Part shown: positions 10,676 through 24,455 of the stretch, in pieces
How the letters are laid out: the number at the start of each line of letters is the position of its first letter
How positions within the stretch are numbered: the stretch's first letter is position 1
Assembly (NCBI GenBank): GCA_028023455.1
Contig: JAQFVV010006271.1
Span: 2,998,673 to 3,062,672, forward strand
From: Epiperipatus broadwayi
Lineage: Eukaryota > Onychophora > Udeonychophora > Euonychophora > Peripatidae
Direction: 5' to 3'
DNA length: 64,000 bases
Program-made: the position numbers and the translations under genes
Notes under the pieces: model-generated
Told to the model about the DNA's origin: nothing
Seen by the model: the letters and a program-made list of their open reading frames with translations, nothing else
Databases searched by the model: none

Positions 10676-10790
10676 ATAAATATACTGTATATTTATATAT
10701 ATATATATATATAATAAATAAAGTTTGATATCTGTATTCGTTTCACAATATATTAATATACAAATCAATATATATATATATCAAAATACA
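10573..10790. repeat. Family 2 terminal segment in inverse orientation and (TA)n tracts
   Basis: About 10,573-10,631 is the reverse complement of 8,391-8,447 (TATTTGTTTGAATTATT and CATTTAATGGTTGTA). The family 2 complex at 8.39-10.63 kb is therefore bounded by inverted terminal segments. TA tracts at about 10,631-10,671 and 10,695-10,712 follow. A short unique stretch then leads into the 3' end of the family 1 element. Confidence 0.7.
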
Positions 10791-10817
10791 GTACAATTTA
10801 TATAAATTATATTCTTT

Positions 10818-10860
10818 TAGAAGTACTTTCGACTATACACTTTATAGTCTTTATCAACTA
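10818..10860 (-). ncRNA. Hammerhead-like fold, Penelope family 1, copy B minus
   Basis: Reverse complement of the fold described at 2,281-2,323, with one loop base differing (TATAAAGTG in place of CAAAGTG). Stem II, GAAA and the AGTACT palindrome are intact. The corresponding fold of copy A is cut by the window edge at base 1. Confidence 0.45.
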
Positions 10861-10914
10861 TATAACGTTGAATAATCAAAACGAGACAACCCTTAACAAT
10901 ACCCATAGTTCAAT

Positions 10915-11852
10915 TCAGATTTCCCACAAATCTGTTATCTTAACATTTGATGACTGGTGATTCATTAACATTTGACGATTTCTTTAAATCAACATAGCCT
11001 CTTTTATTTTACATTTATTATGACAATGTTCAATTTGAATAATTTTCACATTTTTATAATCAAATTTAAATCCATATTGGCAAGATTTATTATGATCAAA
11101 TATAACAGATGATGAAGGTTTATTTACATCTGTTCCATATTGATTCTTTTTTTGAATTCTATTATATAAAAGCTTATGTTCTTTTATTCTCTTCTCAAAT
11201 GTACACTTAGATTCACCAATGTATTGTATGCCGCATCCACATATCAATCTATATATAATAGAATTTTGATTAAACTTTGAATTTTGAATTTTAGAATTAT
11301 TAAGCAATCTATTTATGTTATTTGTAGAGAAAAAAGCAATATGACACAAACAATTATAAATTTTCCTAATAAACTTGACCTGCTCATCTAATATAAATGG
11401 CATTGAAATCCATTTCATTTTGATATTTTTATTTTTAATTTTATTATAGTGTTGATTTCTTTTAAATCCTTTAATAATATTAGCAATTGCATTTTTATAA
11501 TAACCAATTCTCAACAAGTCATTAACAAATAAATGTACATTTTTAATTTTATCACTAGAATATTTGCATAATTTTTCATTTCGAAATAAGAATGATTTCA
11601 ATCCAGACAGCTTATGACATATAGGTACATGTGATTCATATGGAAGAAAAAAACCTCTAGTTTCAATTGGTTTAATTAACATAAGATAATCCAAACTGTA
11701 ATCATTAAGAGTAACTTGAATATCCAAGAATTTTATGGAATTGTATTTCTCTTTAGTTATAACCCATTTTATATCCTTAATCTCATTTAATTCATTAAAT
11801 AAATTGACTATTAATTCTTGTTTTCCACAAATAAAAACATCATCCACATATG
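10915..11852 (-). pseudogene. Penelope-like element family 1, longest RT-endonuclease frame in the window
   Basis: The open frame runs 11,847-10,984 (287 codons). It starts at the RT active site DDVFICGK and continues without a break through the thumb, the linker NKNIKMKWISMPF and the GIY-YIG core (CGCGIQYIGES, EKRIKEH, FDHNKSC, IKEAM). It then hits a stop at 10,984 where the other copies read Ser (LISRNR). The original stop would be at 10,915-10,917, so only about 23 C-terminal residues are cut off. It lacks all RT motifs before YVDD because of the inversion junction. This is the best template for the RT-linker-endonuclease fusion, but it is not functional. Confidence 0.93.
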
Positions 11853-13050
11853 GATCAATAGATAGAATAGAGTCAATTAATATCTTCTTTCCAAAAATGT
11901 AAAGTCTGATATTATAAATTTTATTATAAAACTATTGCAGTTTATTGATAAAAATATTTATATTAATTTTAATAATGAATATTATAAAATGAATTTTGGT
12001 TGGCCAATGGGTCTTCCTGCTGTTGCTCAAATTTGTAATTTTGTTATATCAACATATGAAAGTAAAATTTTAAAACAATTGAAATATCAAGAAATTAAAG
12101 TATATTATAGATATGTGGATGATGTTTTTATTTGTGGAAAACAAGAATTAATAGTCATTTTATTTAATGAATTAAATGAGATTAAGGATATAAAATGGGT
12201 TATAACTAAAGAGAAATACAATTCCATAAAATTCTTGGATATTCAAGTTACTCTTAATGATTACAGTTTGGATTATCTTATGTTAATTAAACCAATTGAA
12301 ACTAGAGGTTTTTTTCTTCCATATGAATCACATGTACCTATATGTCATAAGATGTCTGGATTGAAATCATTCTTATTTCGAAATGAAAAATTATGCAAAT
12401 ATTCTAGTGATAAAATTAAAAATGTACATTTATTTGTTAATGACTTGTTGAAAATTGGTTATTATAAAAATGCAATTGCTAATATTATTAAAGGATTTAA
12501 AAGAAATCAACACTATAATAAAATTAAAAATAAAAATATCAAAATGAATGAAATGGATTTCAATGCCATTTATATCAGATGAGAGGTCAAGTTTATTAGG
12601 AAAATTTATAATGGTTTGTGTCATATTGCTTTTTTCTCTACAAATAACATAAATAGATTGCTTAATAATTCTAAAATTCAAAATTCAAAGTTTAATCAAA
12701 ATTCTGTTATATATAGATTGATATGTGGATGCGGCGTACAATACATTGGTGAATCTAAGTGTACATTTGAGAAGAGAATAAAAGAATATATACTTTTATA
12801 TAATAGAATTCAAAAAGAGAATCAATATGGAACAGATGTAAATAAACCTTCATCATCTGTTATATTTGATCATAATAAATCTTGTCAATATGGATTTAAA
12901 TTTGATTATAAAAATATGAAAATTATTCAAATTGAACGTTGTCATAATAAATGTAAAATAAAAGAGGCTATGTTGATTTCAAGAAATTGTCAAATGTTAA
13001 TGAATCGCCAGTCATTAAATGTTAAGATAACAGAAGCGTGGGAAATCTGA
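11853..13050 (+). pseudogene. Penelope-like element family 1, copy B plus, broken by frameshifts
   Basis: Corresponds to 1,014-2,226 of copy A. It has a 17-bp deletion near 11,884. RT then reads 11,935-12,582 with PMGLPAVAQ, YVDD and the thumb. The shared aatgaatg duplication near 12,545 and a one-base deletion near 12,580 (gatgagaggtc where others have gatgagcaggtc) break the frame. GIY-YIG reads 12,616-13,050 with CGCGVQYIGES and ends EAWEI where the others have ELWEI. Confidence 0.92.
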
Positions 13051-13104
13051 ATTGAACTATGGGTATTGTTAAGGGTTGTCTTGTTTTGATTATTCAACGT
13101 TATA

Positions 13105-13147
13105 TAGTTGATAAAGACTACAAAGTGTATAGTCGAAAGTACTTCTA
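13105..13147 (+). ncRNA. Hammerhead-like fold, Penelope family 1, copy B plus
   Basis: Identical in all paired positions to 2,281-2,323: TTGATAA, GACTA/TAGTC stem II, GAAA, AGTACT. Confidence 0.45.
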
Positions 13148-15431
13148 AAAAAATATAATTTATATAAATTGTACTGTATTTTGATATATATATAGTAACC
13201 TTCTCTTTAGCTAGCAATCATCATTCAACCTGTCTTACACACTCTATATTATATCCTGCAACCTGCTCTTTAGACCACTGTAATCATAAATGAATCATGC
13301 CGCACATTTTTAGGGTGACTAAATCCTCCTATGTAACCTTGCTACTCATATAGCCAGTTAAATTACATGTTTGGAATGATATCTTCCTCTGTAACCATCC
13401 TAGCTTCAACTAATCTAGAACATACACCTGAAATAAATGTTAAACTAAAGAGACAATTTCTTGATTGACTAAGCTCGCATGAAACTATAAACTTAAAGAA
13501 GATTACAAGGTTATTAATAAATTCTGGACAAACTAGCTTTAAAATCCATGAACAAACCAACAAACAAAAGGTTATGAAATACATTTAATATTTATCAAAC
13601 CAATAAATAAATAATAATTAGGTCGATGGAATGAATATGAAATTAAAAATATGAATTAAGCAATAGATAAATTAGGATGTAGATGACTAAATGGATGATG
13701 GAAAATAAGTCATAATTAAATAATAAAATGAAATGAGTCTGAGAATGAAGAGAAAAGAATGAAGATGTGTCAGAATAGTGAATGATTAAGATGATGGTAG
13801 AATAAGAGTTATTGGATGATGAAGATGATAATGGAATAAAGGTAGTGAATTGTGAGTTAATTAGGATGAAAGATGAATAAAGAAATAAAGAAAGATTGAA
13901 ATGACAGAGAAGAAGAATGATGATGATGATGAAATATGATGTCCAGAATTGTAAATTAATATTAAATTACATGATAGTAAGCTAACTAAATAAAATAGGG
14001 ATTCCAAGCTTAACAAAACCAGAATATTCACCATAAAGTCAAAACAAGCTATACATTTACGACAAAAGAAGCAATTTATACTTTACAGTTTGATTGACTC
14101 TTCATAAAACAGCGAATGTAACACAACTCCAATCCAACTACAATAAATAACTAGATATAACATTTACCATAAATTCAAATCCTATATTGGAACTTAATAA
14201 CTTATTCTTCTCAGGGTTCACATAGCTTAAAGGTTGTTATACAAGATATACCCAGGTCAGTGAAAAGGATTTTGCCACTAGCCAAATATAATGCACAAAA
14301 CAACTCTTAATACCAAACCGAATTAACAAACAATATTTATTAATTTCAAAAAAACCTTATAAATTCCCTAACTATTTTAAACTTTAAGCTTCAAGAAATA
14401 GGAATAATTTGTCAATAGCTAAACACAATAACTTACTAACTTTTTTTTCTCAAATAAATATTAACAATGTGATCAAGATCAGTGAATGATAGATCTACGT
14501 GTTCAAATAAACCAATTAAACCAAGGTTAAGTGTTTACCTTTTGTATATAACTTAAAATAATATCTTCACTCTAGGTTAATAATATTTTATCACTAAGTG
14601 ATGATGTACTCATAAATCACAGAGCTTACCAAATTTATTATGGTATACCCACCTATAATTATTTATACCATATTGATCGATGATGATTTCCATATAATCA
14701 GATGATATGTCAGTAGCAATAACAATGTGTGTTGATTAGCAATAAGACTACTGACAACTAAATAAATTTTTAACAACACAAAATTTATTTACATTATTTA
14801 CAACCCTACTTGAGACATATTGTATGAAATAAGACAAATCCATTAACTAAACTCAGGGATGGGGATTAATTGGTATCCCATTGACTATATACATATTAAG
14901 TAATGACAACGTAATACAGTGATATTCATAGTATCACTATTATTATTATTAGCTATGTTTCTATTATTGCTCTATCTCATAGAATAAGATAGTTAAACAT
15001 TATTTAAGCTAACTTAGCATATAATTTATAAAACAAAATACATTTAGGTCTTTGGGATATACTCAACTTTTTAAATCTAAAACTTGAAGTTATAATTTAG
15101 AATTTTAAACTGTAGCTATTTGATTTGTCCAAATATGATAAGGGCAATTATCATATGCAGCACAATTAATAATTTACTATCATCTACTATGAAAAGATTC
15201 ATTGTATTAATGTGGGGACAGACATCAGAAGTCAAGTGCACACATGACCCCAAAACATTGCCTATGTCCATAACCTAATCAATTTAATAGTTAACTTACC
15301 TTACTGATCCATTAGCAAATTATTACTTGATAAAAATGAATCAACATTGTCCATGTGCACCTCTTTCTTTTTTATATAAAAGCTCTGCAATCACTAGTAA
15401 GTTTTGGTTGGTCTGTTTATAAACTGATGAA

Positions 15432-15444
15432 GATTATACAACAT
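15432..15444. repeat. 13-bp direct repeat, left flank of the hammerhead array
   Basis: GATTATACAACAT lies directly left of the inverted fragment and recurs at 17,145-17,157 directly right of the last unit. This is what a target-site duplication would look like. Confidence 0.7.
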
Positions 15445-15566
15445 AAACAAAGCAAAACTCTCCATACAGTATTGCTTCCTGTGCTAAACAGAGTAATCAA
15501 TGGAAGTAGAGATAAAAGGTGGTTGCTAGAAGAGTGCATTAGATCCTAAGATCTAGATGCAGTGCT

Positions 15567-15633
15567 CTCAGATCCAAAGCTCCTCACTGACGAAGGCCAC
15601 AAGCCAGAAACTAGTCTGGGGATATTGGCTGAG
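15567..15633 (+). ncRNA. Type I hammerhead ribozyme, array unit 1
   Basis: Same structure and core CTGACGA (15,587-15,593) as the copy at 4,822-4,888. Outer stem I is CTCAG-CCAA with TTGG-CTGAG. Confidence 0.85.
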
Positions 15634-16022
15634 TAGGCATTAGATAGGGATTTTATGCACAAGCCTTCTGGCATCCATTGATTACTCTGTTTAGCACAGG
15701 TGGCAATACTGTATGGAGAGTTTTGCTCTGTTTATCAACAATTAATGTGCTAGTATAGGAAATGTGATCATGTGATGCTTAATGGTTTAACACCAATCCT
15801 GCCTAATAGGATAGTGGTGGCTATGGTTGTAAAAGAGCCCAAAACACCAAAATGTATGGGTGCTGAACTGAGTTCAGACCCATATGACTATATAAGCTAT
15901 TGAGCTTAGATTGAAAATATTTTTTGTGTTTTCACTTTCATTCTCATAGTTTTGTTGTTAAGTAGAGATAAAAGGTGGTTGCTAGAGGGTTGCATTAGAT
16001 CCTAAGATCTAGATGCAGTGCT

Positions 16023-16089
16023 CTCAGATCCAAAGCTCCTCACTGATGAAGGCCACAAGCCAGAAACTAGTCTGGGGATATTGGATGAG
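16023..16089 (+). ncRNA. Type I hammerhead ribozyme, array unit 2
   Basis: Core CTGATGA (16,043-16,049), GGC-CACAA-GCC stem-loop II, GAAA, ACTAGT, C17. The outer part of stem I is ATCCAA with TTGGAT, followed by CTCA/TGAG. It pairs differently from unit 1 but is still helical. Confidence 0.85.
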
Positions 16090-16478
16090 TAGGTATTAGA
16101 TAGGGATTTTATGCACAAGCCTTCTGGCATCCATTGATTACTCTGTTTGCACAGGTGGCAATACTGTATGGAGAGTTTTGCTCTGTTTATCAACAATTAA
16201 TGTGCTAGTATAGGAAATGTGATCATGTGATGCTTAATGGTTTAACACCAATCCTTCCTAATAGGATAGTGGTGGCTATGGTTGTAAAAAAGTCCAAAAC
16301 ACCAAAATGTATGGGTACTGAACTGAGTTCAGACACATATGACTATATAAGCTATTGAGCTTAGATTGAAAATATTTTTTTGTGTTTTCAATTTCATTCT
16401 CATAGTTTTGTAGTTAAGTAGAGATAAAAGGTGGTTGCTAGAGGGTTGCATTAGATCCTAAGATCTAAATGCAGTGCT

Positions 16479-16545
16479 CTCAGATCCAAAGCTCCTCACT
16501 GATGAAGGCGACAAGCCAGAAACTAGTCTGGGGATATTGGATGAG
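16479..16545 (+). ncRNA. Type I hammerhead ribozyme, array unit 3
   Basis: Core CTGATGA with one loop II change (GGCGACAAGCC), which leaves the GGC/GCC stem intact. All other paired positions are as in unit 2. Confidence 0.85.
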
Positions 16546-16934
16546 TAGGCATTAGATAGGGATTTTATGCACAAGCCTTCTGGCATCCATTGATTACTCT
16601 GTTTAGCACAGGTGGCAATACTGTATGGAGAGTTTTGCTCTGTTTATCAACAATTAATGTGCTAGTATAGGAAATGTGATCATGTGATGCTTAATGGTTT
16701 AACACCAATCCTTCCTAATAGGATAGTGGTGGCTATGGTTGTAAAAGAGCCCAAAACACCAAAATGTATGGGTGCTGAACTGAGTTCAGACCCATATGAC
16801 TATATAAGCTATTGAGCTTAGATTGAAAATATTTTTTGTGTTTTCAATTTCATTCTCATAGTTTTGTAGTTAAGTAGAGATAAAAGGTGGTTGCTAGAGG
16901 GTTGCATTAGATCCTAAGATCTAAATGCAGTGCT

Positions 16935-17001
16935 CTCAGATCCAAAGCTCCTCACTGATGAAGGCCACAAGCCAGAAACTAGTCTTGGGATATTGGATGA
17001 G
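16935..17001 (+). ncRNA. Type I hammerhead ribozyme, array unit 4
   Basis: Core CTGATGA and GAAA intact. Stem I 3' strand reads TTGGGA instead of TGGGGA, which costs one pair next to the cleavage site. Confidence 0.75.
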
Positions 17002-17144
17002 TAGGCATTAGATAGGGATTTTATGCACAAGCCTTCTGGCATCCATTGATTACTCTGTTTAGCACAGGTGGCAATACTGTATGGAAAGTTTTGCTCTGTT
17101 TATCAACAATTAATGTGCTAGTATAGGAAATGTGATCATGTGAT

Positions 17145-17157
17145 GATTATACAACAT
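17145..17157. repeat. 13-bp direct repeat, right flank of the hammerhead array
   Basis: GATTATACAACAT, matching 15,432-15,444. Together the two copies bracket the inverted fragment and all tandem units. Confidence 0.7.
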
Positions 17158-20562
<3,405 letters not shown>

Positions 20563-21990
20563 ATATATACTTTCATGTTATTTACATTTCTAAATTAAAT
20601 TTAATCATTGTTTTGACCCATATTTTAACTTTAATGTTAATGCACTTAAGCACGGAATCAGAATTCCGCATTTTAAATATATATATGATATTATCACAAA
20701 ACTTTAGCCAACAGCCTATTAAATATCATGGCCCACTTTACTACAATTACAATAAATTTAACTATTCCATCAAGCAATACTATCTTTTATTTCTTATGTA
20801 AAGATAATGTTATATCCAAATTTTCTAACAATTCTAAATAATTGATTGAAATATAAAACCATAGTTTTATATCTACGCACATTAAATATTCCTCACTACC
20901 CCCTGGTAATCCTCTCATTATTTTACCAATCTAGTGATAGTATACATTTGGATAGGCTAATATGTTGCCATGGCTTGACAATGTTTATATTATCTTCCAT
21001 AAACTTTGTCCACAGATTGGCCTGCATATAAATTAAAACAACTCTCTGTCACTCTCCCACATTAACACACACATCTGATTACAACCCAAACCCTGCTATA
21101 GCAACTTTTATAATAACTTGCAAAAACCCTCCATACATATTATATCACTATGCAGCACTTCACAATGCACATGTTAGGGTCTTAGTAAGTGAAATTAAAC
21201 AACTTATTCATAACTTCAAATGTTAGCATAAACCGGGGATTGCCTTCTTTGTGAGGCTAAGCATTATGTGAGGAACTAGTCTCTGCAAATTTACTTTTAA
21301 TAGGTATGCATAACATTTTACCAAAACTTTATAAATAATTCCCTACTTAGATAATAAATACAAATGGAGCTGAGATCAAGTCCTTGATCTGTCAATGCCT
21401 GCATACATAGTAATTAAATTATAAGATAGCTATCTTTATATAGCCCTTCGAGGTGTTATGGTAACACTATCTCAGTAATACTAACATTTACAGTTTCATG
21501 CATACACACGGGATGATTATAGTATTGATACAAAATGACAAAGTTTCAACTGATCATGAAAAAACCCATGTCATATATTAATTTTAAAAGTCAAGCACCC
21601 AGCAACACTCATCCAAGATATATGATCAAAACAGATCATATCTACTTGTCAAGGCACAGCAACAACTATTCAAATGACATTCACAACTCTACAAGAAGAC
21701 ATATAAATTTTGATAAAATACTTTTTTTTTCATATGACAAATATATAAGCATTCATGCTTTCTCACTTATTATACCTTAATACTTTTTCTTTAAACATTA
21801 ATAGTTTATTATAGATCAAAATCATGTCTTTTCTTTTTTTAAAAAAAAAAATCATATGAGTGTTAAATATCTATTAAACATAATAACAAACATATAAATA
21901 AAAGCAAAAGAAATAAACAATAAAACATTACATATATAATAACACAGCAAAAGTACATCCACTTTTTCTTTTAAAATATATATGTTCTAC
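20563..21990. other. AT-rich spacer, no supported gene
   Basis: Only short frames (for example 21,535-21,780) without recognisable domains, and a poly-T/poly-A hairpin near 21,832-21,851. Confidence 0.5.
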
Positions 21991-21999
21991 AATATTATT

Positions 22000-22063
22000 A
22001 ACAAATTAAAAATCCTTCTCCTTTTTTCTTTTCAAAAACTTTATTTTTTTATCTCAATACTGA

Positions 22064-22122
<59 letters not shown>

Positions 22123-24132
22123 TACAAACCATCATACAATTACAAATATCCAGTAACGCCCTCTGTTTAAAGATCTATATCTCAATAATAGCAAACCTTA
22201 AAATGATACCACTTTAAGGTTGTATGCTAAACAATGTTAAATATTGAAATACAGACCTACTCAAACACAGAGCATGAAATTTTTAAATAAGCAAACGATC
22301 TTAAATTTTGCTAATAAACTAACAAGTTTACAAAGTTATTAAAGACAAACTAAACATTAGATTTTAATCTTTAAATTCCTCCCAAACTATAAATGAAAAG
22401 AAAGTTACTGTTAACACTAACTGAAATAATTATAGAAAATATACAAACCATCATACAATTACAAATATCCAGTAACGCCCTCTGTTTAAAGATCTATATC
22501 TCAATAATAGCAAACCTTAAAATGATACCACTTTAAGGTTGTATGCTAAACGATGTTAAATATTGAAATACAGACCTACTCAAACACAGAGCATGAAATT
22601 TTTAAATAAGCAAACGATCTTAAATTTTGCTAATAAACTAACAAGTTTACAAAGTTATTAAAGACAAACTAAACATTAGATTTTAATCTTTAAATTCCTC
22701 CCAAACTATAAATGAAAAGAAAGTTACTGTTAACACTAACTGAAATAATTATAGAAAATATACAAACCATCATACAATTACAAATATCCAGTAACGCCCT
22801 CTGTTTAAAGATCTATATCTCAATAATAGCAAACCTTAAAATGATACCACTTTAAGGTTGTATGCTAAACGATGTTAAATATTGAAATACAGACCTACTC
22901 AAACACAGAGCATGAAATTTTTAAATAAGCAAACGATCTTAAATTTTGCTAATAAACTAACAAGTTTACAAAGTTATTAAAGACAAACTAAACATTAGAT
23001 TTTAATCTTTAAATTCCTCCCAAACTATAAATGAAAAGAAAGTTACTGTTAACACTAACTGAAATAATTATAGAAAATATACAAACCATCATACAATTAC
23101 AAATATCCAGTAACGCCCTCTGTTTAAAGATCTATATCTCAATAATAGCAAACCTTAAAATGATACCACTTTAAGGTTGTATGCTAAACGATGTTAAATA
23201 TTGAAATACAGACCTACTCAAACACAGAGCATGAAATTTTTAAATAAGCAAACGATCTTAAATTTTGCTAATAAACTAACAAGTTTACAAAGTTATTAAA
23301 GACAAACTAAACATTAGATTTTAATCTTTAAATTCCTCCCAAACTATAAATGAAAAGAAAGTTACTGTTAACACTAACTGAAATAATTATAGAAAATATA
23401 CAAACCATCATACAATTGTATGATACAATTTGTAATTGTATGATGGTTTGTATATTTTCTATAATTATTTCAGTTAGTGTTAACAGTAACTTTCTTTTCA
23501 TTTATAGTTTGGGAGGAATTTAAAGATTAAAATCTAATGTTTAGTTTGTCTTTAATAACTTTGTAAACTTGTTAGTTTATTAGCAAAATTTAAGATCGTT
23601 TGCTTATTTAAAAATTTCATGCTCTGTGTTTGAGTAGGTCTGTATTTCAATATTTAACATCGTTTAGCATACAACCTTAAAGTGGTATCATTTTAAGGTT
23701 TGCTATTATTGAGATATAGATCTTTAAACAGAGGGCGTTACTGGATATTTGTAATTGTATGATGGTTTGTATATTTTCTATAATTATTTCAGTTAGTGTT
23801 AACAGTAACTTTTTTTTCATTTATAGTTTGGGAGGAATTTAAAGATTAAAATCTAATGTTTAGTTTGTCTTTAATAACTTTGTAAACTTGTTAGTTTATT
23901 AGCAAAATTTAAGATCGTTTGCTTATTTAAAAATTTCATGCTCTGTGTTTGAGTAGGTCTGTATTTCAATATTTAACATCGTTTAGCATACAACCTTAAA
24001 GTGGTATCATTTTAAGGTTTGCTATTATTGAGATATAGATCTTTAAACAGAGGGCGTTACTGGATATTTGTAATTGTATGATGGTTTGTATATTTTCTAT
24101 AATTATTTCAGTTAGTGTTAACAGTAACTTCT

Positions 24133-24224
<92 letters not shown>

Positions 24225-24452
24225 CTCCTTTCTTGGATGATTTTAAGATATATTTGTAATTAAACAATGTAAAAGAAAGAGTAATAAAATGTAGCAGTGG
24301 GAGAAAGATATCCTCGAAAATGTCTGTATGAGATAAAACAGTTGAAACATTGGAGTTTTGCATTATATAAATGTATATATATGTTCAGTATTGAGATAAA
24401 AAAATAAAGTTTTTGAAAAGAAAAAAGGAGAAGGATTTTTAATTTGTTGATA
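22000..24452. mobile_element. Foldback-type structure of 319-bp tandem repeats
   Basis: Outer arms (about 22,000-22,065 and 24,382-24,450) are inverted copies sharing AAATCCTTCTCCTTTTTTC and TCTCAATACTGAAC. Inside lie a (CA)n(TA)n tract on the left and a (TA)n tract on the right (24,137-24,222). Between these are four forward 319-bp units starting at 22,122, 22,441, 22,760 and 23,079. They turn at about 23,412-23,430 into inverted units starting at 23,431 and 23,750, plus a partial unit. The units are nearly identical, with one A/G difference in unit 1 and one T/C difference in an inverted unit. No open frame or ribozyme motif was seen in the unit. Long inverted arms made of tandem repeats are the hallmark of foldback transposons. 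Confidence 0.8.
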
Positions 24453-24455
24453 TTA

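Larger units (their letters stand above)
10839..15719. repeat. Segmental duplication, copy B
   Basis: Second copy of the block at the window start, in the same orientation and about 10.8 kb away. It contains the same head-to-head Penelope pair with the same junction and the same downstream non-coding DNA. Unlike copy A, its right end continues into a tandem array of 456-bp hammerhead repeats. The plus-strand Penelope copies of both blocks share a 4-bp duplication (aatgaatg) that the minus-strand copies lack. That mutation therefore predates the block duplication. Confidence 0.95.
15445..17144 (+). mobile_element. Retrozyme-like insertion: inverted fragment plus about 3.6 tandem 456-bp hammerhead units
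   Basis: An inverted piece of the unit (about 15,446-15,504) is followed by units starting at 15,505, 15,961, 16,417 and 16,873, exactly 456 bp apart. The last is cut at about 17,144. Units differ by a few substitutions. Each carries one hammerhead, so cleavage of a multimeric transcript would release 456-nt monomers. The unit has no open frame of note. It contains a TATA-like CTATATAAG (about 15,890 in unit 1) and the short palindrome CTGAACTGAGTTCAG. Animal retrozymes are non-autonomous tandem repeats with hammerheads. An inverted truncated copy joined to tandem copies is typical of Penelope insertions. Confidence 0.85.

Noticed and set aside
22122-24137. Hammerhead or other ribozyme in the 319-bp units
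   Set aside because: Both strands were read for CUGANGA/GAAA cores; none with a pairing stem was found.
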